A stretch of DNA of 64,000 nucleotides. Source: Mycobacterium sp. D16R12. GTDB lineage: Bacteria; Actinomycetota; Actinomycetes; Mycobacteriales; Mycobacteriaceae. The notes beneath the pieces are model-generated. The model was not told the DNA's origin and made no database searches. It worked only from the letters and a program-made list of their open reading frames with translations. The position numbers and the translations under genes are program-made. Position 1 is the first letter of the stretch. Every line of letters begins with the position of its first letter. The stretch covers positions 1-64,000 of the forward strand of contig NZ_MAFC01000030.1 of the NCBI RefSeq assembly GCF_002013465.1, given 5' to 3'. Of this stretch, positions 17,046-24,962 are shown piece by piece.

Positions 17046-18125
17046 ATGTCCGATCTGCCTACTCGCACCTACGCCGAGTTTCCCGGAATCAGTACCCGCG
17101 CCTGGGAACACCCGGCCGACCGGGCGGCTCTGCAAACACTGCGCAGCCTCAAAGGCTTCGATACCATCCTCAAGGCGCTGGCCGCGCTGCTGCGGGAACG
17201 TCAGCATCGGCTGATGTATCTGGCGACCGCCGTCCGCGTCGATGATCGACAGTTCACGTCACTGCACGACACCCTCAACGACTGTGCTCGCGTCCTCGAC
17301 GCCCCCGAAACCCCGGAGCTCTACGTCATTCAGGGGCCGTACGCCAACGCGTACACCATCGGCATGGACCAACCGTTCATCGTGCTGACCTCCGCGCTGC
17401 TGGACCTGATGAACGAACAGGAGCTGCGCTTCATCGTCGGCCACGAACTCGGGCACGCACTCTCGGGACACGCGGTGTACCGCACCATGCTGATGCACCT
17501 GATGCGGCTGGCCGGGAACCTCGGCTGGATGCCTATCGGCGGGTGGGCGCTGCGCGCCGTCGTCGCCGCGCTCATGGAATGGCAGCGCAAATCCGAGCTT
17601 TCCGGGGACCGCGCCGGGATGCTCTGCGGTCAGGACGTGGACACCGCGATCCGCGTGGAGATGAAGCTGGCCGGGGGCTCACGCCTCGACGAGATGGACA
17701 CGCAGCGCTTTCTGGCTCAGGCAGCCGAGTACGAGCGCACCGGAGACATGCGTGACGGCGTGCTCAAACTACTCAACCTCGAACTGCAATCGCACCCGTT
17801 CTCGGTATTGCGGGCCGCCGAGCTCAGCAAGTGGATCGACCGCGGCGAATACGGCGCGATCCTCAGCGGCGACTATCCGCGACGCGAAGAAGACCCACAG
17901 GCCGATCTGGGCTCCGAGTTCCGCTCCGCGGCAAGGTCATACAAGGAGAATTTCGATTCCTCGACCGATCCGCTCATCTCCGCGCTGCGTAACTTCGGAT
18001 CCACGCTCGATGGCGTGGTCAATGTCGTCGGCCAGGGCGTCACCGATGTCGCCACCGATGTGCGGCGCCGATTCTCGGAGTGGCGCAACAATTCCGACGA
18101 CGAGCCGCGCGATGGCGACGCCTGA
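17046..18125 (+). CDS. M48-family zinc metallopeptidase
   Basis: A 359-residue protein with the zinc-binding HELGH motif at residues 133-137, preceded by LNEQELRFIVG-type sequence, and a downstream ELSGDRAG giving the third zinc ligand Glu as in M48 (Ste24/HtpX-like) peptidases. A hydrophobic stretch, LGWMPIGGWALRAVVAALM, follows the zinc site and may be a membrane segment. The C-terminal third is acidic with a DxxxxDV(R) helix and has no clear domain. Followed 15 bp later by a small hypothetical gene and then a YqeY gene, likely one operon. Substrate unknown. Confidence 0.88.
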   Translation: MSDLPTRTYAEFPGISTRAWEHPADRAALQTLRSLKGFDTILKALAALLRERQHRLMYLATAVRVDDRQFTSLHDTLNDCARVLDAPETPELYVIQGPYANAYTIGMDQPFIVLTSALLDLMNEQELRFIVGHELGHALSGHAVYRTMLMHLMRLAGNLGWMPIGGWALRAVVAALMEWQRKSELSGDRAGMLCGQDVDTAIRVEMKLAGGSRLDEMDTQRFLAQAAEYERTGDMRDGVLKLLNLELQSHPFSVLRAAELSKWIDRGEYGAILSGDYPRREEDPQADLGSEFRSAARSYKENFDSSTDPLISALRNFGSTLDGVVNVVGQGVTDVATDVRRRFSEWRNNSDDEPRDGDA

Positions 18126-18140
18126 CCTCGGGCGCCAACC

Positions 18141-18533
18141 ATGACCGACTCGAACTACATGAACTTCTTCGTAGAGCGGGTCGCGTCCGATATGCCGGTG
18201 GTCACCGCCTGCACCAAAGCCTGTGGCTTTACCCTGGAATCAGATGGTCATCCCGTCGATGACGCGGATGGCTATGTCCAGATCACCAAGTACACAGACG
18301 GATTCGAGATGGGACTGTGCATCATCTGGCCGCCCACCGCGCCGATGACCCGGTCCCAGGAGGCAGTGGCACAGACCATTGCCCACGAACTGCGCCAGCG
18401 GGTGCTCTTCGACATCGAGGATCCGAGCGCCGAGTCGGGTGAGCGGTGGATCCTCGCGACACCCGGCGGTGCGGCCTCGACGGTTGGCGTCGTGGAGTAC
18501 GAAGACGGCGTCGGCCTGGCCGGATCCCCATGA
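18141..18533 (+). CDS. Hypothetical protein in M48-yqeY operon
   Basis: A 130-residue acidic protein I do not recognise. It has no signal peptide or membrane segment. The central part (YVQITKYTDGFEMGLCIIWPPTAPMTRSQ) looks like mixed beta structure, followed by a helix AVAQTIAHELRQRVLFDIED. It starts 15 bp after the peptidase stop, and its stop codon overlaps the ATG of the next gene (ATGA at 18530-18533), so it is translationally coupled and likely works or is regulated with its neighbours. Confidence 0.75.
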   Translation: MTDSNYMNFFVERVASDMPVVTACTKACGFTLESDGHPVDDADGYVQITKYTDGFEMGLCIIWPPTAPMTRSQEAVAQTIAHELRQRVLFDIEDPSAESGERWILATPGGAASTVGVVEYEDGVGLAGSP

Positions 18534-18898
18534 CATCGACCCACGACCCACACGTGTTGCGCACCACCATGCGCACCGATCTGACTGCCGCGATGAAGGC
18601 CCGCAACAGCGTGGCCGTGAGCGCGCTGCGGACGACGATCGCCGCGATCGACAACGCCGAGTCAGTGGACGACACAGCGCAGACCACACTGGACAACACT
18701 CATATCGCTGGTTCGACAAGAGGTCTCGGGTCCGCGGAAGCCGCCCGCAAGGTGCTCTCCCCTGCCGATGTGCGTGCCATCCTGCGGGCACAGATCGATG
18801 ACCGCGCCACCGAAGCCGAGCGTTATGAAACGCTCGGCCAAGCTCAGGCCGCCGCGAAGCTGCGTGAGGAGGCTGCGGTCATCGCCGGGTACCTATAA
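18530..18898 (+). CDS. GatB/YqeY domain protein
   Basis: A 122-residue protein typical of YqeY: LRTTMRTDLTAAMKARNSVAVSALRTTIAAIDNAE at the N-terminus, then LSPADVRAILRAQIDDRATEAERYE and a final helix ending in EEAAVIAGYL. YqeY resembles the tail domain of the GatB amidotransferase subunit and is thought to bind tRNA; its role is not settled. The start at 18530 overlaps the previous stop (ATGA). Its 3' end overlaps the convergent TetR gene by 6 bp. Confidence 0.88.
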   Translation: MTSTHDPHVLRTTMRTDLTAAMKARNSVAVSALRTTIAAIDNAESVDDTAQTTLDNTHIAGSTRGLGSAEAARKVLSPADVRAILRAQIDDRATEAERYETLGQAQAAAKLREEAAVIAGYL

Positions 18899-19561
18899 CG
18901 ACCCATAGCGTCGCGCGATGCCGTCGCACAGAATCTCGACACCCTTGACGATCACTTCACGCGGATTGGTCACCTGCGGCAGATCGCCCACCCCCACCAG
19001 CGCGGCCAGTCGCGGGGACTCCGGCAGCTCGACGTTGCCGCCGATCAGCTCGGACAAACCTGAAAAGTCGGTGCGCGCACCCGGGGAGACAAGCTGCCCG
19101 CCGACCGCACCGAGGCCGACGCCCTGCGAGTAACTCCACACCTGAAATGCCAACTCCGCCGCCTCGGGCACCGGAACCCCGAGGTGACCGAAGGCCTCCA
19201 GCAGCCAGTCGAAACACACCAGAGTGTCGGGTTGCATCCCGTTGCGTGGCACCGCATACGCCAACAGCACCCAGGGATGAGTGCTGTACAGATTGAAGTC
19301 GTACTCGACGGCCACGCGCACCCGTGCGCGCCAGTCGGGGTCGCCCATCATGTCGGCGGGGTAGGCGAATCGGCGGGTGACCTCTGCGGTCATCTCGACC
19401 AGGAGCGCATCCTTGTCGGCGACGTGGCGGTACAGCGACATGGCCCCCACTCCTAGGGCCTCAGCGATCTTGCGCATGGACACACCGGTCAGACCCTCGG
19501 CATCGGCAATCGTGATGGCCTTGGCAACAATCGATTCCAGCGTGAGACGCGGATCGGTCAC
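18893..19561 (-). CDS. TetR-family repressor (LfrR-like) of the adjacent efflux pump
   Basis: A 222-residue regulator. The N-terminal HTH is clear: SIVAKAITIADAEGLTGVSM, then RKIAEALGVGAMSLYRHV and DKDALL. The GTG at 19561 is chosen because AAGGGAG lies 5 nt upstream and the sequence begins just before the HTH as in the family. It is divergent from an MFS gene, with a 106-bp gap holding two copies of one palindrome, the usual layout of an autoregulated repressor controlling a pump. In M. smegmatis LfrR controls LfrA in the same way. Ligand unknown. Confidence 0.9.
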   Translation of the reverse strand: MTDPRLTLESIVAKAITIADAEGLTGVSMRKIAEALGVGAMSLYRHVADKDALLVEMTAEVTRRFAYPADMMGDPDWRARVRVAVEYDFNLYSTHPWVLLAYAVPRNGMQPDTLVCFDWLLEAFGHLGVPVPEAAELAFQVWSYSQGVGLGAVGGQLVSPGARTDFSGLSELIGGNVELPESPRLAALVGVGDLPQVTNPREVIVKGVEILCDGIARRYGSL

Positions 19562-19602
19562 GATGCTCCCTTCATAACTCGATTGACCGGCTTCACCAAT
19601 TT

Positions 19603-19617
19603 GCGTACAGTGTACCC
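19603..19617. promoter_or_regulatory. Operator 1 for the TetR/MFS pair
   Basis: GCGTAC-AGT-GTACCC, an inverted repeat with one mismatch to the second copy 23 bp downstream (start to start). It overlaps a possible -10 (TACAGT). Confidence 0.7.
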
Positions 19618-19625
19618 AGTCTACT

Positions 19626-19640
19626 GCGTACGCCGTACGC
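19626..19640. promoter_or_regulatory. Operator 2 for the TetR/MFS pair
   Basis: GCGTAC-GCC-GTACGC, a perfect 6-3-6 inverted repeat and second copy of the motif at 19603. It lies 27 bp upstream of the MFS start codon. Confidence 0.75.
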
Positions 19641-19667
19641 GCCCAAATATCACCGGAGCGATACCCC

Positions 19668-21170
19668 ATGACCAGCTGCAAGAGCACTGCGCCCGAAAAC
19701 GCGACGCCAGAAGGCGCCCGCGCTGGACGCCGCACATGGTTCGGGCTCGCCACCCTTCTACTGCCTGTATTCCTGGTGTCGATGGACGTCTCGGTGCTGT
19801 TCCTGGCGATGCCACGGCTGTCCGAGTCACTCAATCCGTCGGCGGCCGAACAGCTCTGGATCCTGGATGTCTACGGATTCCTGCTCGCCGGACTGCTCAT
19901 CACCATGGGCAACCTGGGCGACCGGTGGGGACGTCGACGTCTCATGCTTTGGGGTGCCACGCTTTTCGGCATCGCATCGGTGATCGCCGCATTCGCGCCC
20001 ACCCCGATGACACTGATCGCGGCCCGCGCGCTGATGGGTATCGGCGGGGCCACCCTGCTGCCCGCCAGCCTGGCGCTCATCGGCGTCATGTTCCCCAATG
20101 CCCGCCAGAAGGCGCTCGCGGTCGGCATCTGGGCCGCAGCCTTCTCATTCGGTGCCGCCGTCGGGCCCGTCATCGGTGGCCTGCTGTTGCACCACTACTG
20201 GTGGGGCTCGGTGTTCCTCATCAACGTTCCGGTGCTGATCGTGCTGCTGCTCACCGCCAACGCGCTCATCCCCGAATACCGAAACCCAGTGCTGGAACCG
20301 TTCGACCTGGCCGGCGTCGCATTGTCCTTGGTCGGCATCATGACCCTGGTATATGCCGTGAAAGCCGCCGCGACGCATGGCTTCTCGCTATCAGTCGCCA
20401 TCACCGGTGTGATCGGCGTCGCCACCCTGGCGGTGTTCGTCCGGCAGCAGATGCGCTGCCCGCACCCGCTGCTCGCGTTGGACCTGTTCCGCAACCGGAC
20501 CTTCACCGTGGCAATCGTCGGCACCGTCGCCGCGATGGCCACCTTCGGTGCGACCACCTACCTCACCGGGCTCTACCTACAGTCAGTGCTCGGTTTCGAT
20601 GTGCTGGCCGCCGCCTTCCTGGGCGTGCCGATGGCGCTGACCGTCGCCTACTTCTCCATGGACGCAGCGCGTATCGAGCGGCTACTCGGGGAGCGCTGGA
20701 CATTCGTCACGTCTCTGCTGGCCATGGCGGTCGGCAACGCGGTGCTCCTCGCGCTGGGCCCGCACGGGCCGGTGGGCGTCTACATCGCGGCGACGGTGAT
20801 CGTGGGCGCCGGCGCCGGTGTCATGTTTACGTTCGTCTCGGCGGTGGCGCTCAATGCCGCCCCAACCGAGCGGGCCGGGCAGGCCACCGGCATCTCAGAG
20901 ATGAGCTTTGAGCTCGGGACGGCCTTCGGGCTGGCATTGTTCGGCGCCCTCGCCTCGGCGATCTTCGCCGCCCGCACCCATGTGCACGAGACACTCGGAC
21001 AGGCCATGGCGCGCGCCAAGGACATCGGCGGTGAGGCGGGTGCCGCCGCGGCCGAGCTCGCCAGGACCGGATGGACCGACGGAATCCACGCGGTCGCGGG
21101 GGTATCAACGCTGGTCCTGGTGGCCACGGCGATAACGGCCGCCGTTGTGATGCGTCACAGCGACACCTGA
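19668..21170 (+). CDS. MFS drug efflux pump, LfrA-like (DHA2)
   Basis: A 500-residue, 14-TM transporter. TM1 has SMDVSVLFLAMP with the family aspartate. WILDVYGFLLAGLLITMGNLGDRWGRRRLM (two motifs of this subfamily) and the GPVIGGLLL motif C follow. These match QacA/LfrA-type pumps, which expel quinolones, dyes and other cations using the proton gradient. GGAG lies upstream of the ATG. Divergent TetR gene and two operators suggest substrate-induced expression. A GNAT gene follows 37 bp downstream. Confidence 0.88.
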   Translation: MTSCKSTAPENATPEGARAGRRTWFGLATLLLPVFLVSMDVSVLFLAMPRLSESLNPSAAEQLWILDVYGFLLAGLLITMGNLGDRWGRRRLMLWGATLFGIASVIAAFAPTPMTLIAARALMGIGGATLLPASLALIGVMFPNARQKALAVGIWAAAFSFGAAVGPVIGGLLLHHYWWGSVFLINVPVLIVLLLTANALIPEYRNPVLEPFDLAGVALSLVGIMTLVYAVKAAATHGFSLSVAITGVIGVATLAVFVRQQMRCPHPLLALDLFRNRTFTVAIVGTVAAMATFGATTYLTGLYLQSVLGFDVLAAAFLGVPMALTVAYFSMDAARIERLLGERWTFVTSLLAMAVGNAVLLALGPHGPVGVYIAATVIVGAGAGVMFTFVSAVALNAAPTERAGQATGISEMSFELGTAFGLALFGALASAIFAARTHVHETLGQAMARAKDIGGEAGAAAAELARTGWTDGIHAVAGVSTLVLVATAITAAVVMRHSDT

Positions 21171-21207
21171 TCGGGAACCTTCGGCGCACCGGGCTCGTAG
21201 AACACAT

Positions 21208-21777
21208 ATGACCCGCGAGATCCGAGACATCGACTCCGCCACCGAGGGCGTTGCCCACCGCGTGATCGCCACGGCATTCGCAGAGGATCCCGTGGTTCGT
21301 TGGGTCAACTCCGATCCCCGGCGTGACGAGGCAATTTTTCACGGGATCTCGCTGGCCTTGCACGGCTCCGGCCAGGGCGAGTACCTGCTGTACGAGGACG
21401 GCGTGGCCGTCGGGGCCGCGCATTGGGATCCCCCAAGCTGGGAGCCGCCGGGCGCGCAGAGGATGCGGGGCATCCCGTTGATTCTCGGCGCCGTGCGGCT
21501 CGGCGTCTTCCGCGGTATCGCCCTGGCGCGTGCGGCCGCGGCAGTCCGGCCCAAGCACCCGCACTGGTATCTGGCGACCATCGGCGCCACCGTCCCCGGC
21601 AGAGGCATCGGCTCGGCGCTCATCAAACACCAGATCGATCAGATCGAAGGCCCGGCATATCTGGAGAGCTCCAACATCCGCAACAACCCGCTCTACGAAC
21701 GCTTCGGTTTCACGGTGGTCGACGAGATCAAACCGACGCCCGACGGCCCCACACTGTGGGCGATGTACCGGGACTGA
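21208..21777 (+). CDS. GNAT-family N-acetyltransferase
   Basis: A 189-residue GNAT. The acetyl-CoA loop is TVPGRGIGSALIKH (R/Q-x-x-G-x-G/A), preceded by the beta strand HWYLATIGA, and the C-terminus NNPLYERFGFTVVDE is the usual motif B. It follows the pump gene by 37 bp on the same strand and may be co-transcribed. A role in drug modification is possible but there is no direct sign of the substrate. Confidence 0.85.
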   Translation: MTREIRDIDSATEGVAHRVIATAFAEDPVVRWVNSDPRRDEAIFHGISLALHGSGQGEYLLYEDGVAVGAAHWDPPSWEPPGAQRMRGIPLILGAVRLGVFRGIALARAAAAVRPKHPHWYLATIGATVPGRGIGSALIKHQIDQIEGPAYLESSNIRNNPLYERFGFTVVDEIKPTPDGPTLWAMYRD

Positions 21778-21826
21778 TTGCGCCCCAACATCGCTGAAGT
21801 CCGACCCACTGGATTACTGAGAATCG

Positions 21827-21852
21827 GTAACGACCGCGACTACCCTGGCGAT
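21827..21852 (+). promoter_or_regulatory. SigD-like promoter
   Basis: GTAACG at 21827-21832, 16 bp spacer, CGAT at 21849-21852. This fits the SigD consensus as I remember it for M. tuberculosis (GTAACG / CGAT). It lies about 80 bp upstream of a gene whose product resembles the extracytoplasmic part of the anti-SigD factor RsdA. Confidence 0.5.
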
Positions 21853-21937
21853 GGAATACCTAGAGTTCGGTGTGTATCAGTGCTGATAGTTGTCTCCGCT
21901 GGGTGCAGCGGGGGCGCCGGTAGTGCAGAGGGTTGAG

Positions 21938-24037
21938 ATGACGATTGTTCCGCCTCCCGTCGAGGACACGGCGATGCGGGCGTGGGAGTTCCCCGAGAAC
22001 GACCCCGAGCCGCCCGCACAGTGGAGCAAGTACGTGCCCGGTGAGCCGCAGCTGCGTGCGGCGGCCTTCGGGACGCTGATCGGCCTGCTGGTGGCGGTGC
22101 TTCTGGGCGCCGCCTACGCTGCCGAACCCGGCGGTTCCCTGTGGGCGTTGAACAAGACCGTCTTCACCACCCACTCCCAGGACGTCGCCGTGCGTGCCGT
22201 GGTTTCCCCACTCAAGAACGCCCAGGACATCCTGGGCAACGGTCAGCAGCCCTCTCCCGATCAGCTCACCGAGGCCCGGACCTCACTCAACGAGGCCAAA
22301 CGGGGATTGGAGTTCGTCTCCGCCTCCGATGAACGCACCACCCTGCAGAACCTGTATCTGCAGCTCACTCAGCAGCTGCGGCAGTACACACCGGAACAGG
22401 CCCAGCAGCTTCCCGCGCTGCCCGCCCCGCCAGGGGTGAACACCGACGCGAACCTGGCTGCCAACGTGGGGCCCGCCGCTCCGGCATCATCGCCGCCAAG
22501 CTGGGGTTACGCTGCCGCCGCGAGCGCGCCCGGCCCGGCACCGCAGTCCTACTCGGCTCCCCCGCCTCCCGGAATTCCGGTAGATCCGGTTGCCGACTGG
22601 CCGGCTCCCGTCGCGCCGCCGTTGACACCCAACCTGCTCGATCTGGGCGGCTACGACCAAGCGTGGTCTCTGCTCTACGGATACAACGTCCTGGACTGGT
22701 TCAACTGGGGACTGTCCGGCTTCAACCGGTACGGGTTCGACTTCATGGGCTTCGACCGATGGGGCTATGACCGATGGGGTTACGACCGGTGGGGTTACGA
22801 CCGGTCCGGTTACAACTGGGACGGCTACAACTGGTCGGGTTACAACCGCGACGGCCGAGACCGAGACGGCCGCAACGAATGGGGCCAGTTCCGCGACGAG
22901 GATCCCCGCGACCAGGGTTGGTACGACAGGTACCACCCGTATCGGGAGTACTACGACTGGAAGTTCCAGAACACCAACCCGGTGTACAGCCGCAACCTGT
23001 GGGATCAGGCACATGGGGTCAACCCTGCGCAATACCAGGATTGGAACCTGAATCGCAGCTGGGACAACCCCTTAGAGCGTGACTGGTCACCCGTGGCCCG
23101 CGTCGCCGACCGCCCGGTGCTGGCCGAGCCGGTGGTGAATCTCGATGCGTCACTGGCACAGTTCCTCACCGACGACAAGTCCGCCCGCCCGTCGGGGGAT
23201 CTCATCAAGGATCTTTCGACGAAGTCGGTCCGAAACTTCAGCAAGGAACTTGCCACCCCACCGCCGGCTCCCGAGAAGACACCGACATCGGTGTCCCCTG
23301 TCGAGGTAAAGCCGTCCGCCCCACCGGTATTGACGGCACCAGTGCCTACGGTTCCGCCGAAGCAAGTGCCCGAGGACTTCACACCCCCGGCACTGCCGAC
23401 GGTTCCACCACCGACGCTGGCCCCATCTACGGAGCCGCGCGCGACGTCCAGTACTTCGAGCCCGGCTACGTCGAGCGAACCGTCACACTCACCGACCCCG
23501 ACGTCCGGGCCTCCGACCAATGCCACCACCAGCGCACCGGCTCCCGCATCCACGTCAGTGGCTCCGGCGCCCACACCCAAGGAGGAGACTTCGGCACCCG
23601 TCACGACGCCGACGGCTCCAACTCACGAGACACCGGCTACGCCTACGCCACGCCAGACGGCCACCACACCACCAGCGGAGACAACCCAGCCGTCGGCCGC
23701 TCCCGAACCGACCAAACAGCACAGCACGCCGACGTATGAGGCCCCGACGTCCGAAGCACCCGCACCGCGGGCGACCGTGGAACCTGCGCCCCAGCAGGTC
23801 CCCACCGAGGCTCCGGCGAAGCAGGCCCCCGTCGAGCGTGAGACGCCCCCGTCACGGGCGTCGGCGCCAGAAACCGTGGCACCCACACGTGAAGCGCCCA
23901 CGCGGGAGGCACCGACGTACAGCACGGCGACACAGGCTCCCAGTTCGGGCGGCAGTAGCGGTGGTGGCGGTTACGGTGGTGGGGGCAGTTACGGCAGTGG
24001 CAGTAGTGACAGCAGCAGTGGCGGTGGCCACCACTAG
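21938..24037 (+). CDS. Membrane protein with RsdA-like extracytoplasmic region and G-[YF]-[DN] repeats
   Basis: A 699-residue protein. A short cytoplasmic N-terminus (about 40 residues) precedes one membrane segment, FGTLIGLLVAVLLGAAYA. Then AAEPGGSLWALNKTVF and a helical region ending near EQAQQ resemble the extracytoplasmic part of M. tuberculosis RsdA (my comparison from memory). Residues 261-315 are eleven pentapeptides G-[FY]-[DN]-x-x; then an Asn/Asp/Trp-rich stretch; then about 250 residues of Pro/Thr/Ser/Ala-rich, likely disordered wall-spanning sequence; and a Gly/Ser/Tyr tail ending in HH. The start is set by GAGGG 5 nt before ATG 21938. I see no sigma-binding helix at the N-terminus, so it may be a structural surface protein rather than an anti-sigma factor. 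Confidence 0.75.
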   Translation: MTIVPPPVEDTAMRAWEFPENDPEPPAQWSKYVPGEPQLRAAAFGTLIGLLVAVLLGAAYAAEPGGSLWALNKTVFTTHSQDVAVRAVVSPLKNAQDILGNGQQPSPDQLTEARTSLNEAKRGLEFVSASDERTTLQNLYLQLTQQLRQYTPEQAQQLPALPAPPGVNTDANLAANVGPAAPASSPPSWGYAAAASAPGPAPQSYSAPPPPGIPVDPVADWPAPVAPPLTPNLLDLGGYDQAWSLLYGYNVLDWFNWGLSGFNRYGFDFMGFDRWGYDRWGYDRWGYDRSGYNWDGYNWSGYNRDGRDRDGRNEWGQFRDEDPRDQGWYDRYHPYREYYDWKFQNTNPVYSRNLWDQAHGVNPAQYQDWNLNRSWDNPLERDWSPVARVADRPVLAEPVVNLDASLAQFLTDDKSARPSGDLIKDLSTKSVRNFSKELATPPPAPEKTPTSVSPVEVKPSAPPVLTAPVPTVPPKQVPEDFTPPALPTVPPPTLAPSTEPRATSSTSSPATSSEPSHSPTPTSGPPTNATTSAPAPASTSVAPAPTPKEETSAPVTTPTAPTHETPATPTPRQTATTPPAETTQPSAAPEPTKQHSTPTYEAPTSEAPAPRATVEPAPQQVPTEAPAKQAPVERETPPSRASAPETVAPTREAPTREAPTYSTATQAPSSGGSSGGGGYGGGGSYGSGSSDSSSGGGHH
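22718..22882 (+). repeat. 15-bp in-frame tandem repeat (11 units) encoding G-[FY]-[DN]-x-x
   Basis: Eleven consecutive 15-bp units, each beginning GG and coding Gly-aromatic-Asp/Asn. The best conserved are the central units reading GYDRW; later units drift to GYNWD, GYNRD, GRDRD and GRNEW. Codons vary at third positions, so the protein repeat is older than a recent slippage. Confidence 0.9.
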
Positions 24038-24058
24038 CGAGAGCCCCATCACAGTGCG

Positions 24059-24076
24059 AGTAAGGCTACCCTTACT
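24059..24076. promoter_or_regulatory. Palindromic operator over a leaderless -10
   Basis: AGTAAGG-CTAC-CCTTACT has perfect 7-bp arms. It contains TACCCT (24067-24072, a TANNNT -10) ending 6 nt before the ATG at 24079, so a bound repressor would block RNA polymerase directly. It has partial resemblance (about 12 of 19) to an iron box but different symmetry; regulator unknown. Confidence 0.5.
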
Positions 24077-24078
24077 TC

Positions 24079-24675
24079 ATGCCAACAACATGGATGGACA
24101 CCGTGGTACGCCAGGTGCGCAGGGTGGGCGACTTCCCGTTTCCACATCAGGCGGCCTTCATGCTCGACAATCCGATTCACCGAAAGTTCGTGAATCCCGC
24201 AGGCGTGGCCGAGCGGTTGGCGCTACGCGGTGACGAACGAGTGTTGGAGATCGGCCCAGGGCCGGGAATCTTCAGCGTGCAGATCGCCCCACGACTCCCC
24301 GCCGGCCATCTCGACCTGTTCGACGTACAACCCGAGATGCTCGACAAGGTCAAACGCAAGCTCGATCGGGCCGGATATCGGAACGCAGGATTTCATTCGG
24401 GCGATGCCAGCAATGGACTTCCCTTCCCGGACAAGTCTTTTGACATCGCCTTCCCCGCCAGCGTGATCGGCGAAGTCCCCGACAAGACCGCATGCATCCA
24501 GTCACTGCACAAGGCACTCAAGCCCGGCGGAAGGCTGGTCTTCCAGGAGATCTTCCTGGACCCCGACCGCCTGGGCATCTCCGAGCTGCGCACTCTCACC
24601 GAACCCGAGGGTTTTGCCTTCTCCTCGGCCACGGGAAGCCGGTGGCGCGACATCGTGGAGTTCACCCGAACCTGA
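24079..24675 (+). CDS. Class I SAM-dependent methyltransferase
   Basis: A 198-residue methyltransferase with the SAM motif I VLEIGPGPGIFS near residue 52, motif II acid in LDLFDVQPEML, FDIAFPASVIGEVPD (motif IV region) and LKPGGRLVFQE (motif VI). The closest general type is UbiE/COQ5-like small-molecule or lipid methyltransferases. No ribosome binding site precedes the ATG; a palindrome with a -10 box ends 2 nt before it, giving a leaderless, tightly regulated start. Substrate unknown. Confidence 0.82.
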   Translation: MPTTWMDTVVRQVRRVGDFPFPHQAAFMLDNPIHRKFVNPAGVAERLALRGDERVLEIGPGPGIFSVQIAPRLPAGHLDLFDVQPEMLDKVKRKLDRAGYRNAGFHSGDASNGLPFPDKSFDIAFPASVIGEVPDKTACIQSLHKALKPGGRLVFQEIFLDPDRLGISELRTLTEPEGFAFSSATGSRWRDIVEFTRT

Positions 24676-24962
24676 TCCGCCCGGGCCGGATCTTCACCCA
24701 AGCCCTCAAGCATTCGACACCCGAGCGGCCCTGCGAGCAACCTCTGTGCGAGGCAATATGCCCCCCGTCGTAGCTCGTCGTATCCGGTAGTCCTTCACAT
24801 CGGGAGGCCTCCCCGCAACCGTCCGCACGCCGACGCTGTCGGTGGATGCGCATCCCAGACAATGGGAGCCAGGTGTGAGGAATACCATGTCTGGAGATAT
24901 CGTTAGTTTAGGTAATCTACTTTTCAGACTTCCAAAGAACACCCTGTCGATGTGAGGCTGCC
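24676..24962 (+). other. Intergenic region upstream of the first carboxylic acid reductase
   Basis: 287 bp with no gene I can support. The last 60 bp are AT-rich and hold likely promoter elements. The sequence TTAGTTTAGGTAATCTACT at 24903-24921 keeps the left half of an iron box (about 11 of 19 in total), too weak to call. GAGG lies 6 nt before the downstream ATG. Confidence 0.4.

Noticed and set aside
22718..22882. CRISPR-like array
   Set aside because: The repeat is a contiguous in-frame 15-bp unit with no spacers; it is a protein repeat.
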